5,840 bases of DNA from Chloroflexota bacterium (lineage in GTDB: Bacteria; Chloroflexota; Anaerolineae; Anaerolineales; UBA4823), in contig JAEWYL010000135.1 in assembly GCA_023395675.1 (NCBI GenBank), forward strand, positions 1 through 5,840, in the 5' to 3' direction. The notes under the pieces are model-generated. The model was not told the DNA's origin. It saw only the letters and a program-made list of their open reading frames with translations, and made no database searches. The position numbers and the translations under genes are program-made. Positions 1 through 5,566 of the stretch are shown piece by piece (position 1 is the first letter of the stretch; each line of letters starts with the position of its first letter).

Positions 1-122
1 TATCCGGCCCAAAAACGAGCCTGTCCGGCGCACAGCCCCGTCCAGGATTAACTATACCGGATGGAGAGAACGGGTTCAATTGGGTAGATCATGTAGAGCA
101 CATGGGGAATCTCCCCCAAGTG

Positions 123-171
123 CAGCCGCTCGCCCTGGCGCAGCCGCTCGCCCTGGCCCAGCCGCTCACCC
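123..171. repeat. 18-bp tandem repeat, about 2.7 copies
   Basis: Two copies of an 18-base unit (CAGCCGCTCGCCCTGGCG) at 123-140 and 141-158 differ only at the last base. A third, partial copy at 159-171 keeps the first nine bases and then diverges. The period is a multiple of three, so every frame across it stays open and yields hexapeptide repeats; read on the minus strand it gives Gly-Glu-Arg-Leu-x-Gln. This explains the spurious open frames nearby. Confidence 0.85.
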
Positions 172-370
172 AATGCAAGGCGCGCGCCTCGAAAATACCT
201 TTATAATAGTGTGGATCATTCAAGGCGATCACAGCTTCCGGAGCAGGGCGGATTCGGGAATGCGGCGCGCAGGATGGACCGGGCAGCCAGCCCGGGTCGA
301 CAAGGATAACCCTGGAAGACCAACAAGCCGAAAACTCAGGACCTTACCGAAAACGGGAGATTCCAGCTAC

Positions 371-394
371 CTGCCGGGCGGCAGCGCCCGGCAG
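371..394. repeat. Perfect 10-bp inverted repeat with 4-base loop
   Basis: The arm CTGCCGGGCG (371-380) is the exact reverse complement of CGCCCGGCAG (385-394), separated by GCAG. The downstream bases are CAAAAAG, so on the + strand there is no U-tract. On the minus strand the T-run precedes the stem, so this is not a canonical intrinsic terminator in either direction. It lies 127 bases upstream of the secreted-protein gene and may be part of its untranslated leader. Confidence 0.6.
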
Positions 395-520
395 CAAAAA
401 GAGCCAGCAGCCAGTGGATTAACGGTATTGTTTCGTTTTGTGGTGGGATCGCCGCCGCCTGCACCGCCCGCAGTTTCTTTTTTTTGACGGCTTCTGGCGT
501 TCGGATTTGCGAGGTGGGAA

Positions 521-1981
521 ATGACGCGAGGTTTGCACTCTTATCGGTACTATCTACGCTTCTGCCTGATCCTGGGGCTGGCGGCCCTGCCGTTCTGGCA
601 GGCGGGCGCCCAGAGGCCTGATCCGGTGTCCGGGCCTGAGGATCACCGGGACGGCCCCCCGGAGGTCGCCGAACTGTGGAACGGTTATCGCATCACCTTC
701 GAAGGGGTCAGCTACCGCGCCCAGGGAGAGTCGACCTGGTCTTACCGGGTCGAAAGGACCTTCGACCGCCACCACCCGCATCACTGGGTGCTGTCCATCT
801 CCCCCTGCATGGATATTCTCAGCGCAGAGCCGGGCCATTGGCACGAGGCCAGGCCGGACCACCACACCCGCCTGTCCGGTATCCGCTGGCACACGCACGG
901 TAATTTCAGCGCCGGGACCTTCTCGGTCACCGTGAGCGGGCAGCGCAGCGCGGAGACCAGCGTTCTGGCGGTTCGCTCGGGGCCCAATACGGCTTATGGA
1001 GAGATTGCCGGCCCGGGCTGCGGGCAGAACCGCCCGCCCGAGGCAGAAAATGACGATGTGAGCACCAACCCGGACGGGGACCTGGAGATTCCGGTGTTGA
1101 GCAATGACCGGGACCCGGACGGGGATGACCTGCACCTGGCGGATTTCCAGACCACTTCGGACGCCGGCGGCGCAGTTACCCGCCGCGATATGGGCACCCC
1201 GGACGACCTGCGCGACGACCGCCTGGTTTACACGCCCGCGCCCGGCTTTGCAGGGGCGGACCGCTTCAGTTACACTCTGAGCGACGGGCTCCTGGACAGC
1301 ACAGGCACGGTGCTGGTGCAGGTGAATACCCCTGCCGCGCCCAGCATCGCCAATTCCGACACCTACACCGTGAGCGACAGCCGCCTGGAGGTACCCGCGC
1401 CGGGCGTAATGGAGAACGACAGTTATCCAGATTGGGCGAACCCGCGCGTCCGCCTGGCGGACCGGCCCAGGCACGGCGACCTGGACCTGGAGCGCGATGG
1501 CTCGTTCACCTACGAACCGGATGAAGACTTTGTGGGCGAGGACCGCTTCACCTACCGCGTGCGCATGGGGCCTTACAGCTCGAACACCGCCGTCGTCACC
1601 CTGCTGGTCGAGGACCTGGTCCCGCCGAGGGTCTCCTGGGTCTCGCCCGTCCCCGAGGGCGAGCGCGTGGATGTGCTGGACGGGCAGGAAGTGGACCTGG
1701 AGGTGGAGGCGGCGGACAACCGGGCGGTCGACCGGGTGGTCTTCGTGCGCTGGGACGCCGTCAACGAGGTCTACATCACCATTGACGAGCAGCGGCGGGC
1801 GCCCTATGAAGCGGAGGTGGAGGCGGAGGAGCTGAACCCGGGATGGAACCAGGTCTTCGCGGTGGTCTACGACATCTCCGAGAACCGGGGGCCGGACACC
1901 TACATCTGGCTCTTCCGCAGCTGGGCGACGGGCGGGGGCGGAACCGCGCTCTATCTGCCCCTGATCGGCTCCGGCCCTTGA
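521..1981 (+). CDS. Secreted multidomain protein with cadherin-like/tandem-95 and Ig-like domains, YLPLI tail
   Basis: A 486-residue protein starts at an ATG preceded by GAGGTG (511-516). Residues 1-30 look like a signal peptide: basic start, hydrophobic core about 12-26, likely cleavage after Ala-Gly-Ala at 28-30. Residues about 45-167 form a domain I cannot name; it contains ten His between 84 and 126 and the mature chain's only cysteines, C96 and C167. Residues about 170-268 and 273-365 are two cadherin-like (tandem-95 type) beta-sandwich repeats. The first carries the acidic SNDRDPDGDDL motif (194-204), typical of calcium-binding loops, followed by Y-T-P-x-x-x-F-x-G-x-D-x-F-x-Y. Residues about 366-466 resemble a bacterial Ig-like domain. 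A Gly-rich linker (471-474) leads to YLPLI (478-482) near the C-terminus, a tail often seen on exported Chloroflexota proteins. The likely role is extracellular or cell-surface binding; the ligand is unknown. No catalytic motif was seen. Confidence 0.85.
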   Translation: MTRGLHSYRYYLRFCLILGLAALPFWQAGAQRPDPVSGPEDHRDGPPEVAELWNGYRITFEGVSYRAQGESTWSYRVERTFDRHHPHHWVLSISPCMDILSAEPGHWHEARPDHHTRLSGIRWHTHGNFSAGTFSVTVSGQRSAETSVLAVRSGPNTAYGEIAGPGCGQNRPPEAENDDVSTNPDGDLEIPVLSNDRDPDGDDLHLADFQTTSDAGGAVTRRDMGTPDDLRDDRLVYTPAPGFAGADRFSYTLSDGLLDSTGTVLVQVNTPAAPSIANSDTYTVSDSRLEVPAPGVMENDSYPDWANPRVRLADRPRHGDLDLERDGSFTYEPDEDFVGEDRFTYRVRMGPYSSNTAVVTLLVEDLVPPRVSWVSPVPEGERVDVLDGQEVDLEVEAADNRAVDRVVFVRWDAVNEVYITIDEQRRAPYEAEVEAEELNPGWNQVFAVVYDISENRGPDTYIWLFRSWATGGGGTALYLPLIGSGP

Positions 1982-2049
1982 GCGGCATCCCGCAACTGGA
2001 GCAGCCGCCAGAAGCCCCTTAAGAACCGGTCCGAAATATACGAATTGGT

Positions 2050-2185
2050 TTCCTGTCTGTGTCCATCTGTGTGTATCCGTGGTTAATAAAAACCACAGAT
2101 ACACACAGATAGACACAGATCATACAGATGGTTTTTTATCGGTGTTCATCGGTGTCCATCTGTGGTGAATAACAACCACAGATGA
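2050..2185. repeat. CACAGAT-type dispersed non-coding repeat block
   Basis: The block alternates orientation: forward units (2057-2084), inverted units (2091-2130), forward units again (2136-2166) and a short inverted unit (2175-2184). The last two form a perfect 10-bp stem, 2157-2166 with 2175-2184, around an 8-base loop. From memory, repeats of this kind (phased CACAGAT with ACCACAGAT ends) occur in intergenic DNA of many unrelated bacteria and archaea and are often mis-translated as short proteins containing HRWTQ or NTDK strings. Such artefactual translations appear on the minus strand here. A second, shorter block lies at the korC 3' end (5345-5371). Confidence 0.75.
2057..2119. repeat. 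28-bp near-perfect inverted repeat (hairpin) of the CACAGAT family
   Basis: The left arm at 2057-2084 pairs with the right arm at 2091-2118 around the 6-base loop AATAAA; one more T-A pair extends it to 2056/2119. Only two of 28 positions mismatch (2064/2111 and 2078/2097). Both are C opposite A on the + strand, which become G opposite U in a minus-strand transcript, so the minus-strand hairpin would be uninterrupted. The arms are built from roughly 11-base units containing ATCTGTG/CACAGAT. There is no immediate U-tract on the + side; a T6 run begins at 2131. Confidence 0.85.
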
Positions 2186-2421
2186 GGCAGCTGGGCGCAG
2201 AACCAATACCCGACGAATGTAGCCGATAATCAGGAAGGTACTCATCTTGTAGTTCCCTTTAAAGGTTGGTATACATCCAGATAGCACTGCCTGCCGCCGC
2301 AAAGCGGGCAGGCGGCATCATGCTTAGCGCCTGTCGAAAAACTACCTCTGGCGCTGTTCCCCGCGGGTGTGCCGCGGGCTGCAGCCGGTGTTTTTGGATG
2401 GGCATTCAGGAGAGGTTCTTC
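2186..2421 (+). other. korD upstream region with several possible hairpins
   Basis: This 236-base stretch separates the dispersed repeat from korD. It contains a possible promoter (2247-2275), a 10-base palindrome CCTTTAAAGG (2256-2265) in that promoter's spacer, and two mutually exclusive 7-bp stems: GCCTGCC at 2289-2295 with 2307-2313, or TGCCGCC at 2292-2298 with 2311-2317. A further perfect stem CCCGCGG/CCGCGGG lies at 2360-2366/2372-2378, with TTTTT at 2391-2395. I do not recognise a known riboswitch. The frame of korD is open upstream to 2266, but no good ribosome binding site supports that longer start. Confidence 0.4.
2247..2275 (+). promoter_or_regulatory. Possible sigma-70-type promoter for the kor operon
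   Basis: TTGTAG (2247-2252) and TATACA (2270-2275) are separated by exactly 17 bases. The -35 matches TTGACA at only three positions and the -10 matches TATAAT at four, so this is a weak candidate. It would give a leader of about 140 bases before korD. The spacer contains the palindrome CCTTTAAAGG, which could be an operator or chance. Confidence 0.3.
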
Positions 2422-2667
2422 ATGACCGATTCAGCTGCGGCGGAAGCGCCCGCTCCGGCGCGCCCCGCGAAAGGGCCGAAAGGCCGGGTGACCATTTTCG
2501 GCCTGTGGTGCAAGGGCTGCCGCCTGTGCGTCGAGCTCTGCCCCACCGGGGTGCTGGCCTTCAACGGCGAGGAGCACCCGATCGTCGCCCACCCGGAGAA
2601 ATGCAGCGCCTGTCACTGGTGCGACACCCACTGCCCGGACCTTGCGATCGTGGTAACGCCTGTCTGA
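2422..2667 (+). CDS. korD: 2-oxoacid:ferredoxin oxidoreductase delta subunit, 2x[4Fe-4S] ferredoxin-like
   Basis: An 81-residue protein starts at ATG 2422, supported by AGGAG about 8 bases upstream (2408-2412); the longer open frame back to 2266 lacks such a site. Two classic cluster motifs are present: C30-x2-C33-x2-C36-x3-C40-P and C61-x2-C64-x2-C67-x3-C71-P, enough for two [4Fe-4S] clusters. Residues 1-21 are an Ala/Pro-rich, probably flexible leader, and the ferredoxin fold fills the rest. In four-subunit 2-oxoacid oxidoreductases this subunit relays electrons from the catalytic KorB cluster to soluble ferredoxin. It is the first gene of a D-A-B-C operon, 78 bases before korA. A 7-bp hairpin straddles its stop codon. 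The role is firm from motifs and context; the symbol depends on the 2-oxoglutarate assignment of the operon. Confidence 0.9.
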   Translation: MTDSAAAEAPAPARPAKGPKGRVTIFGLWCKGCRLCVELCPTGVLAFNGEEHPIVAHPEKCSACHWCDTHCPDLAIVVTPV

Positions 2668-2673
2668 CAGGCG
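2657..2673 (+). promoter_or_regulatory. Hairpin spanning the korD stop codon
   Basis: CGCCTGT (2657-2663) is the exact reverse complement of ACAGGCG (2667-2673), with CTG as a 3-base loop. The korD stop TGA (2665-2667) lies in the loop and first paired base. No U-tract follows, so it is not an intrinsic terminator. It could affect mRNA processing or stability between korD and korA, which is inference. Confidence 0.45.
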
Positions 2674-2735
2674 AAGCGGGTTCCCCACTCGCTGAGACGC
2701 CGTTTACCCGATCCATAGATCATTGACTTCCAGAC

Positions 2736-2740
2736 GAGGT
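2736..2740 (+). promoter_or_regulatory. Ribosome binding site deciding the TTG start of korA
   Basis: GAGGT at 2736-2740 lies 5 bases before TTG 2746 but 20 bases before the first in-frame ATG (2761). The spacing therefore favours the TTG start, which also keeps the N-terminal residues SVKLMQGNEA expected for KorA-type proteins. Confidence 0.7.
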
Positions 2741-2745
2741 TAACC

Positions 2746-3867
2746 TTGAGCGTTAAATTAATGCAAGGCAATGAAGCCGTTGCCTGGGGAGCCCTGGCGG
2801 CGGGCTGCCGCTTTTACGCGGGCTACCCCATCACGCCTTCCACGGAGATCGCCGAGATGCTCTCGCGCGAGCTCCCGAAGGTCGGCGGAAAATTCATCCA
2901 GATGGAGGATGAAATCGCCAGCCTGGCTGCCTGTATCGGCGCATCCGCCGGTGGGCTGAAGTCCATGACCGCCACCAGCGGGCCGGGCTTCTCGCTGATG
3001 CAGGAGAATATCGGCTACGCGGCCATGACCGAGATCCCCTGTGTGGTGGTGGACGTGCAGCGTCTGGGCCCGAGCACGGGCCAGCCCACCAGCGCCTCTC
3101 AGGGGGACGTGATGCAGGCCCGCTGGGGCACCCACGGCGACCACCCGATCATCGCCCTCAGCCCGACCTCGGTGACCCAGGCCTTCGAGCTCACGGTCAC
3201 CGCCTTCAATTTCTCCGAGCGCTTCCGCACGCCGGTCATCCTGCTGCTGGATGAGGTGATCGGCCATATGCGGGAGCGCATCGAGATGTCCGACTTCGAG
3301 AGCGTCCCCAGCGCGGACCGCACCGGCACGGACGTGCCCCCCGAATGGTACAAACCCTACGGCGACTCGATCAGCGACGTCCCGCCGATGGCGAACTTCG
3401 GCTCGGGCTACCGCTACCACATCACCGGCCTGTTCCACGACCAGATGGGCTACCCCACCCAGCGGCTGGACGAGATTGATCCCTGGATCCAGCGCGTGCA
3501 CCGCAAGATCGACCGCAACCGGCACCAGATCGTGCTGACCGTGGAGGAGGGCCTGGAGGACGCGAAGACGGTGGTGGTGGCCTACGGCGCCACCGCCCGC
3601 AGCGCCCGGCATGCCGTCGCCCTGGCCCGCCAGCGGCGCCACAAAGTAGGGCTGGTCACCCTCCTGACCCTCTGGCCCTTCGCCGAGGACGTTATCTGCC
3701 GCGTGGCCCACACCGCCCGCCGCATCGTCGTGCCGGAGATGAACCTGGGGCAGATGGCCCTGGAGGTGGAGCGGCTGGCAGGGCGCCATAAAGTGGTGCG
3801 GGTGAACCGGGCCAACGGCGAGATGGTCACCCCGCAGATGATCCTGGAAGCAATCGAGGGCCGTTAA
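2746..3867 (+). CDS. korA: 2-oxoglutarate:ferredoxin oxidoreductase alpha subunit
   Basis: A 373-residue protein, normal length for the alpha subunit of the four-subunit enzymes, starts at TTG. Family signatures are clear: YPITPSTEI (27-35), QMEDE (52-56) with a conserved Glu near the thiamine diphosphate, TSGPG (77-81), and RLGPSTGQPT (106-115), typical of the 2-oxoglutarate/branched-chain branch rather than pyruvate enzymes. The C-terminal part from about 266 is the second domain, with VVAYGATARSA, a conserved TLWPF and RIVVPEMNLGQM near 326. With KorB it oxidatively decarboxylates a 2-oxoacid, most likely 2-oxoglutarate, forming the CoA thioester in the cytoplasm; the reaction runs in reverse in reductive-TCA organisms. 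Specificity for 2-oxoisovalerate cannot be excluded from sequence reading. The stop is one base before korB. Confidence 0.9.
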   Translation: MSVKLMQGNEAVAWGALAAGCRFYAGYPITPSTEIAEMLSRELPKVGGKFIQMEDEIASLAACIGASAGGLKSMTATSGPGFSLMQENIGYAAMTEIPCVVVDVQRLGPSTGQPTSASQGDVMQARWGTHGDHPIIALSPTSVTQAFELTVTAFNFSERFRTPVILLLDEVIGHMRERIEMSDFESVPSADRTGTDVPPEWYKPYGDSISDVPPMANFGSGYRYHITGLFHDQMGYPTQRLDEIDPWIQRVHRKIDRNRHQIVLTVEEGLEDAKTVVVAYGATARSARHAVALARQRRHKVGLVTLLTLWPFAEDVICRVAHTARRIVVPEMNLGQMALEVERLAGRHKVVRVNRANGEMVTPQMILEAIEGR

Positions 3868-3868
3868 G

Positions 3869-4768
3869 ATGGCAGTGAAACCACATCAAGAACAGCACAG
3901 CGCCTACGCCTACCTGCGCCACACGAAGAAATTCCCCCATGTCTGGTGCCCGGGCTGCGGCATCGGCATCGTGATGGGCGCTTTGATCCGCGCCATTGAC
4001 CGCATGGGGCTGTCGAAAGACGAGGTCGCCCTGGTCTCGGGCATCGGCTGCACGGGACGCATGCCGGTCTACCTGGACCTGAACACCATGCACACCACCC
4101 ACGGGCGGGCGCTGGCTTTCGCCACCGGGCTGAAGCTGGCGCGGCCGGAAATGAAGGTGATCGTAATCATGGGCGATGGCGACGCCATGGCGATCGGCGG
4201 CAACCACTTCATCCACGCCGCCCGGCGCAACATGGACCTGACCGCCATCGTGGTGAACAACAACATCTACGGCATGACGGGCGGGCAGTACTCGCCCACC
4301 ACCCCGCTGGACAGCCGCGCCACCACCGCGCCCTACGGGCAGATCGAGCCCCCCATGCCCATCGGCGACCTGGCGACTGCCGCCGGGGCCGCTTTCGTTG
4401 CTCGCACCACGGTCTACCACGCGGTCGAGATGGACCGCTTCATCGAGAAGGCCATCTCCAAAGAGGGGTTCGGCCTGGTGGAGGTGGCCTCCTACTGCCA
4501 CACCACCTATGGGCGCCTGAACAAACTCGGCAGCGCGGTGGATATGATGCTGGCTCTGAAGGAGCACTCCGTCAGCCTGGCGGCCGCCGGGAAGCTGGAC
4601 CCCGAAGAGCGGGCGGCAAAAATCGTGCGCGGGGTGCTCTGCGACCTGGATAAACCCGGGTATCTCCGCTGCTACGAGCGCGTCGTCAGCCGGGCCCTGG
4701 AAGCGGCCGGCAAGAGCAGCGAAATCACCCCGCAGATCGGCGTGCAGGAAAGGCAGAAACCGCGATGA
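3869..4768 (+). CDS. korB: 2-oxoglutarate:ferredoxin oxidoreductase beta subunit, thiamine diphosphate-binding
   Basis: A 299-residue protein starts at ATG one base after the korA stop, with GAGGG (3856-3860) inside the korA 3' end as ribosome binding site. The thiamine diphosphate/Mg motif runs from GDGDA (102-106) to NNN (130-132), followed by IYGMTGGQ. WCPGCG (26-31) supplies C27 and C30, GIGCTGR (58-64) supplies C61, and SYCHTTYG supplies C210. Together these match the four ligands of the proximal [4Fe-4S] cluster known in this family. This subunit activates the cofactor, attacks the 2-oxoacid and passes single electrons to the cluster, from where KorD takes them. The stop overlaps the korC start by four bases (ATGA), indicating translational coupling. 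All key residues look intact. Confidence 0.92.
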   Translation: MAVKPHQEQHSAYAYLRHTKKFPHVWCPGCGIGIVMGALIRAIDRMGLSKDEVALVSGIGCTGRMPVYLDLNTMHTTHGRALAFATGLKLARPEMKVIVIMGDGDAMAIGGNHFIHAARRNMDLTAIVVNNNIYGMTGGQYSPTTPLDSRATTAPYGQIEPPMPIGDLATAAGAAFVARTTVYHAVEMDRFIEKAISKEGFGLVEVASYCHTTYGRLNKLGSAVDMMLALKEHSVSLAAAGKLDPEERAAKIVRGVLCDLDKPGYLRCYERVVSRALEAAGKSSEITPQIGVQERQKPR

Positions 4769-5373
4769 ACCGTGAGACGAACTGGCAGCGCTTCGACAGC
4801 AGCCGAATCGAGATCCGCCTGGCGGGGGAGGGCGGGCAGGGCATGATTCTGGCCGGGATCATCCTGGCCGAGGCCGCCGTGGTTTACGACGGCCTGAACG
4901 CCGTGCAGACCCAGAGCTACGGCCCGGAGGCCCGCGGCGGGGCCAGCAAAGCCGAGGTGGTCATCGGGCGGGGAGAGATCCACTACCCGGAGGTGATCTG
5001 CGCCGACGCGCTGGCCGCCCTGAGCCAGGAGGCCTGCGACCGCTACGCCGCAAACCTGAAGAAGGACGGGCTGCTGATTGTGGACCGGGATAAGGTGGGG
5101 CGGGTGCCGCTGACCAACGCCATCTGCGCCCCGATCACCCGCCTGGCGGAGGAGACCACCGGCCGGGGCATCGCCGCCAACGTGGTGGCCCTGGGCCTGC
5201 TCGCCGGGCTGACGGGCGTGGTCTCGCGCCCGGCGCTCGAAAAGGCGGTGGCGGCGCGCGCCCCGCGCGGCACCGAGGAGATGAACCTGGCGGCCCTGGC
5301 GGCCGGCTACGCCGAAGCGGCGCGCCTGGGGGAAAAAGCCCTATCCACAGATGACGCAGATGTCCGCAGATAA
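4765..5373 (+). CDS. korC: 2-oxoglutarate:ferredoxin oxidoreductase gamma subunit
   Basis: A 202-residue protein starts at ATG 4765, overlapping the korB stop as ATGA, with AGGAAAGG (4746-4753) upstream. It has the gamma-subunit signatures: GEGGQG (21-26), at the start of the fold, and QSYGPEARGG (50-59), followed by the usual alpha/beta domain to about residue 190. Gamma subunits complete the oxidoreductase complex and are thought to help bind CoA. Last gene of the operon. Oddity: the final codons, from about S194 to R202, and the TAA stop lie in a CACAGAT-type dispersed repeat (5345-5371), giving a non-conserved STDDADVRR tail. The repeat probably inserted at, or replaced, the original 3' end; the core domain looks complete. 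Confidence 0.9.
   Translation: MNRETNWQRFDSSRIEIRLAGEGGQGMILAGIILAEAAVVYDGLNAVQTQSYGPEARGGASKAEVVIGRGEIHYPEVICADALAALSQEACDRYAANLKKDGLLIVDRDKVGRVPLTNAICAPITRLAEETTGRGIAANVVALGLLAGLTGVVSRPALEKAVAARAPRGTEEMNLAALAAGYAEAARLGEKALSTDDADVRR
5345..5371. repeat. Short CACAGAT-type dispersed repeat in the korC 3' end
   Basis: CCACAGAT is followed by two more CAGAT cores (GACGCAGAT, GTCCGCAGAT), giving three phased CAGAT units at 9-10 base spacing. It matches the family of the 2050-2185 block and supplies the last nine codons of korC plus the first base of its TAA stop. Confidence 0.65.
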
Positions 5374-5521
5374 GGCATAACGCTGCCCATCATTTGCGGG
5401 CTTTCAATGCACAGAAAGAAAATATGATGTTCCCCCTTCCCACAGGGAAGCGCCTTCCCACAGGGAAGCGCCTTCCCACAGGGAAGCGCTTTCCCTGCGG
5501 GAAGGGGAGATGAGGTTAAGC
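5374..5521. other. korC-tRNA convergent intergenic region
   Basis: Apart from the 18-bp tandem repeat I see no gene. No convincing intrinsic terminator for the kor operon is present: a weak GCCC/GGGC stem (about 5386-5402) followed by TTT is the only hint. The hairpin array or the terminator at 5522-5548 may serve instead. Confidence 0.5.
5435..5506. repeat. 18-bp tandem repeat, three perfect copies plus one diverged
   Basis: The unit CCTTCCCACAGGGAAGCG is repeated exactly at 5435-5452, 5453-5470 and 5471-5488, followed by a diverged copy (CTTTCCCTGCGGGAAGG) up to about 5506. Each unit contains its own 6-bp stem CTTCCC/GGGAAG around ACA, so the array can form a row of hairpins. Read on the minus strand it gives a Gly-Lys-Ala-Leu-Pro-Cys hexapeptide, which is an artefact of the period. 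It lies between korC and the convergent tRNA gene. Confidence 0.9.
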
Positions 5522-5548
5522 AAAAAGACCTGCCGCCGGGCAGGTCTT
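5522..5548 (-). terminator. Intrinsic terminator of the tRNA-Met gene
   Basis: A perfect 10-bp stem, 5525-5534 with 5539-5548, closes a 4-base loop GCCG (5535-5538). On the minus strand it is followed by an uninterrupted T-run (the complement of 5522-5526, of which two bases are in the stem). It begins 18 bases after the tRNA 3' end. Confidence 0.9.
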
Positions 5549-5566
5549 CGTTTGATCCGGGTAGAG

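Larger units (their letters stand above)
1..520. other. Intergenic region with no supported gene
   Basis: I see no convincing coding region here. An open frame at 80-487 (+) has low-complexity Ala/Pro/Arg composition caused by a tandem repeat and no recognisable domain. Two other frames are open across the left part: + strand from the window edge to a stop at 204-206, and minus strand 200-48, which ends in a Leu/Ile/Tyr-rich stretch but has no ATG start. Either could be a gene remnant, but neither is supported. Structured elements are the 18-bp tandem repeat at 123-171, inverted repeats at 90-104, 104-116, 279-295 and 371-394, and an 8-T run at 478-485. A perfect TATAAT sits at 202-207 (+) but has no recognisable -35 box 17 bases upstream, so I do not call a promoter. 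Confidence 0.6.

Noticed and set aside
48..200. Minus-strand 50-codon frame ending in a Leu/Ile/Tyr-rich stretch, possibly a gene end
   Set aside because: A stop lies directly upstream, there is no ATG near the 5' side, and half of it is the 18-bp tandem repeat. A decayed gene remnant remains possible but is not supported.
300..380. Possible cobalamin riboswitch, prompted by CCGAAAACTCAGGACC near 334-346
   Set aside because: The resemblance is limited to a short 3' segment. The conserved core of the B12 box is absent, and the downstream gene is not a cobalamin-related gene.
371..400. Intrinsic terminator at the 371-394 inverted repeat
   Set aside because: The + strand has A residues after the stem, and on the minus strand the T-run comes before the stem, so neither direction fits.
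80..487. 135-codon open frame upstream of the secreted-protein gene
   Set aside because: No ribosome binding site of note, a repeat-derived Ala/Pro/Arg N-terminus, and a perfect inverted repeat within it. It looks like a chance frame in GC-rich DNA.
554..2116. Long (520-codon) antisense open frame on the minus strand
   Set aside because: It mirrors the secreted-protein gene. Its start lies in the CACAGAT repeat, its composition is low-quality His/Val/Arg/Gly, and no domain is recognisable. Long antisense frames are expected at this GC content.
2050..2185. CRISPR array
   Set aside because: The units are about 11 bases, change orientation and have no regular unique spacers. No cas gene is present.
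2758..3789. 343-codon antisense frame opposite korA, and a similar one at 3827-4567 opposite korB
   Set aside because: Both are shadows of clearly identified conserved genes, with His/Gly/Val-rich composition and no motifs.
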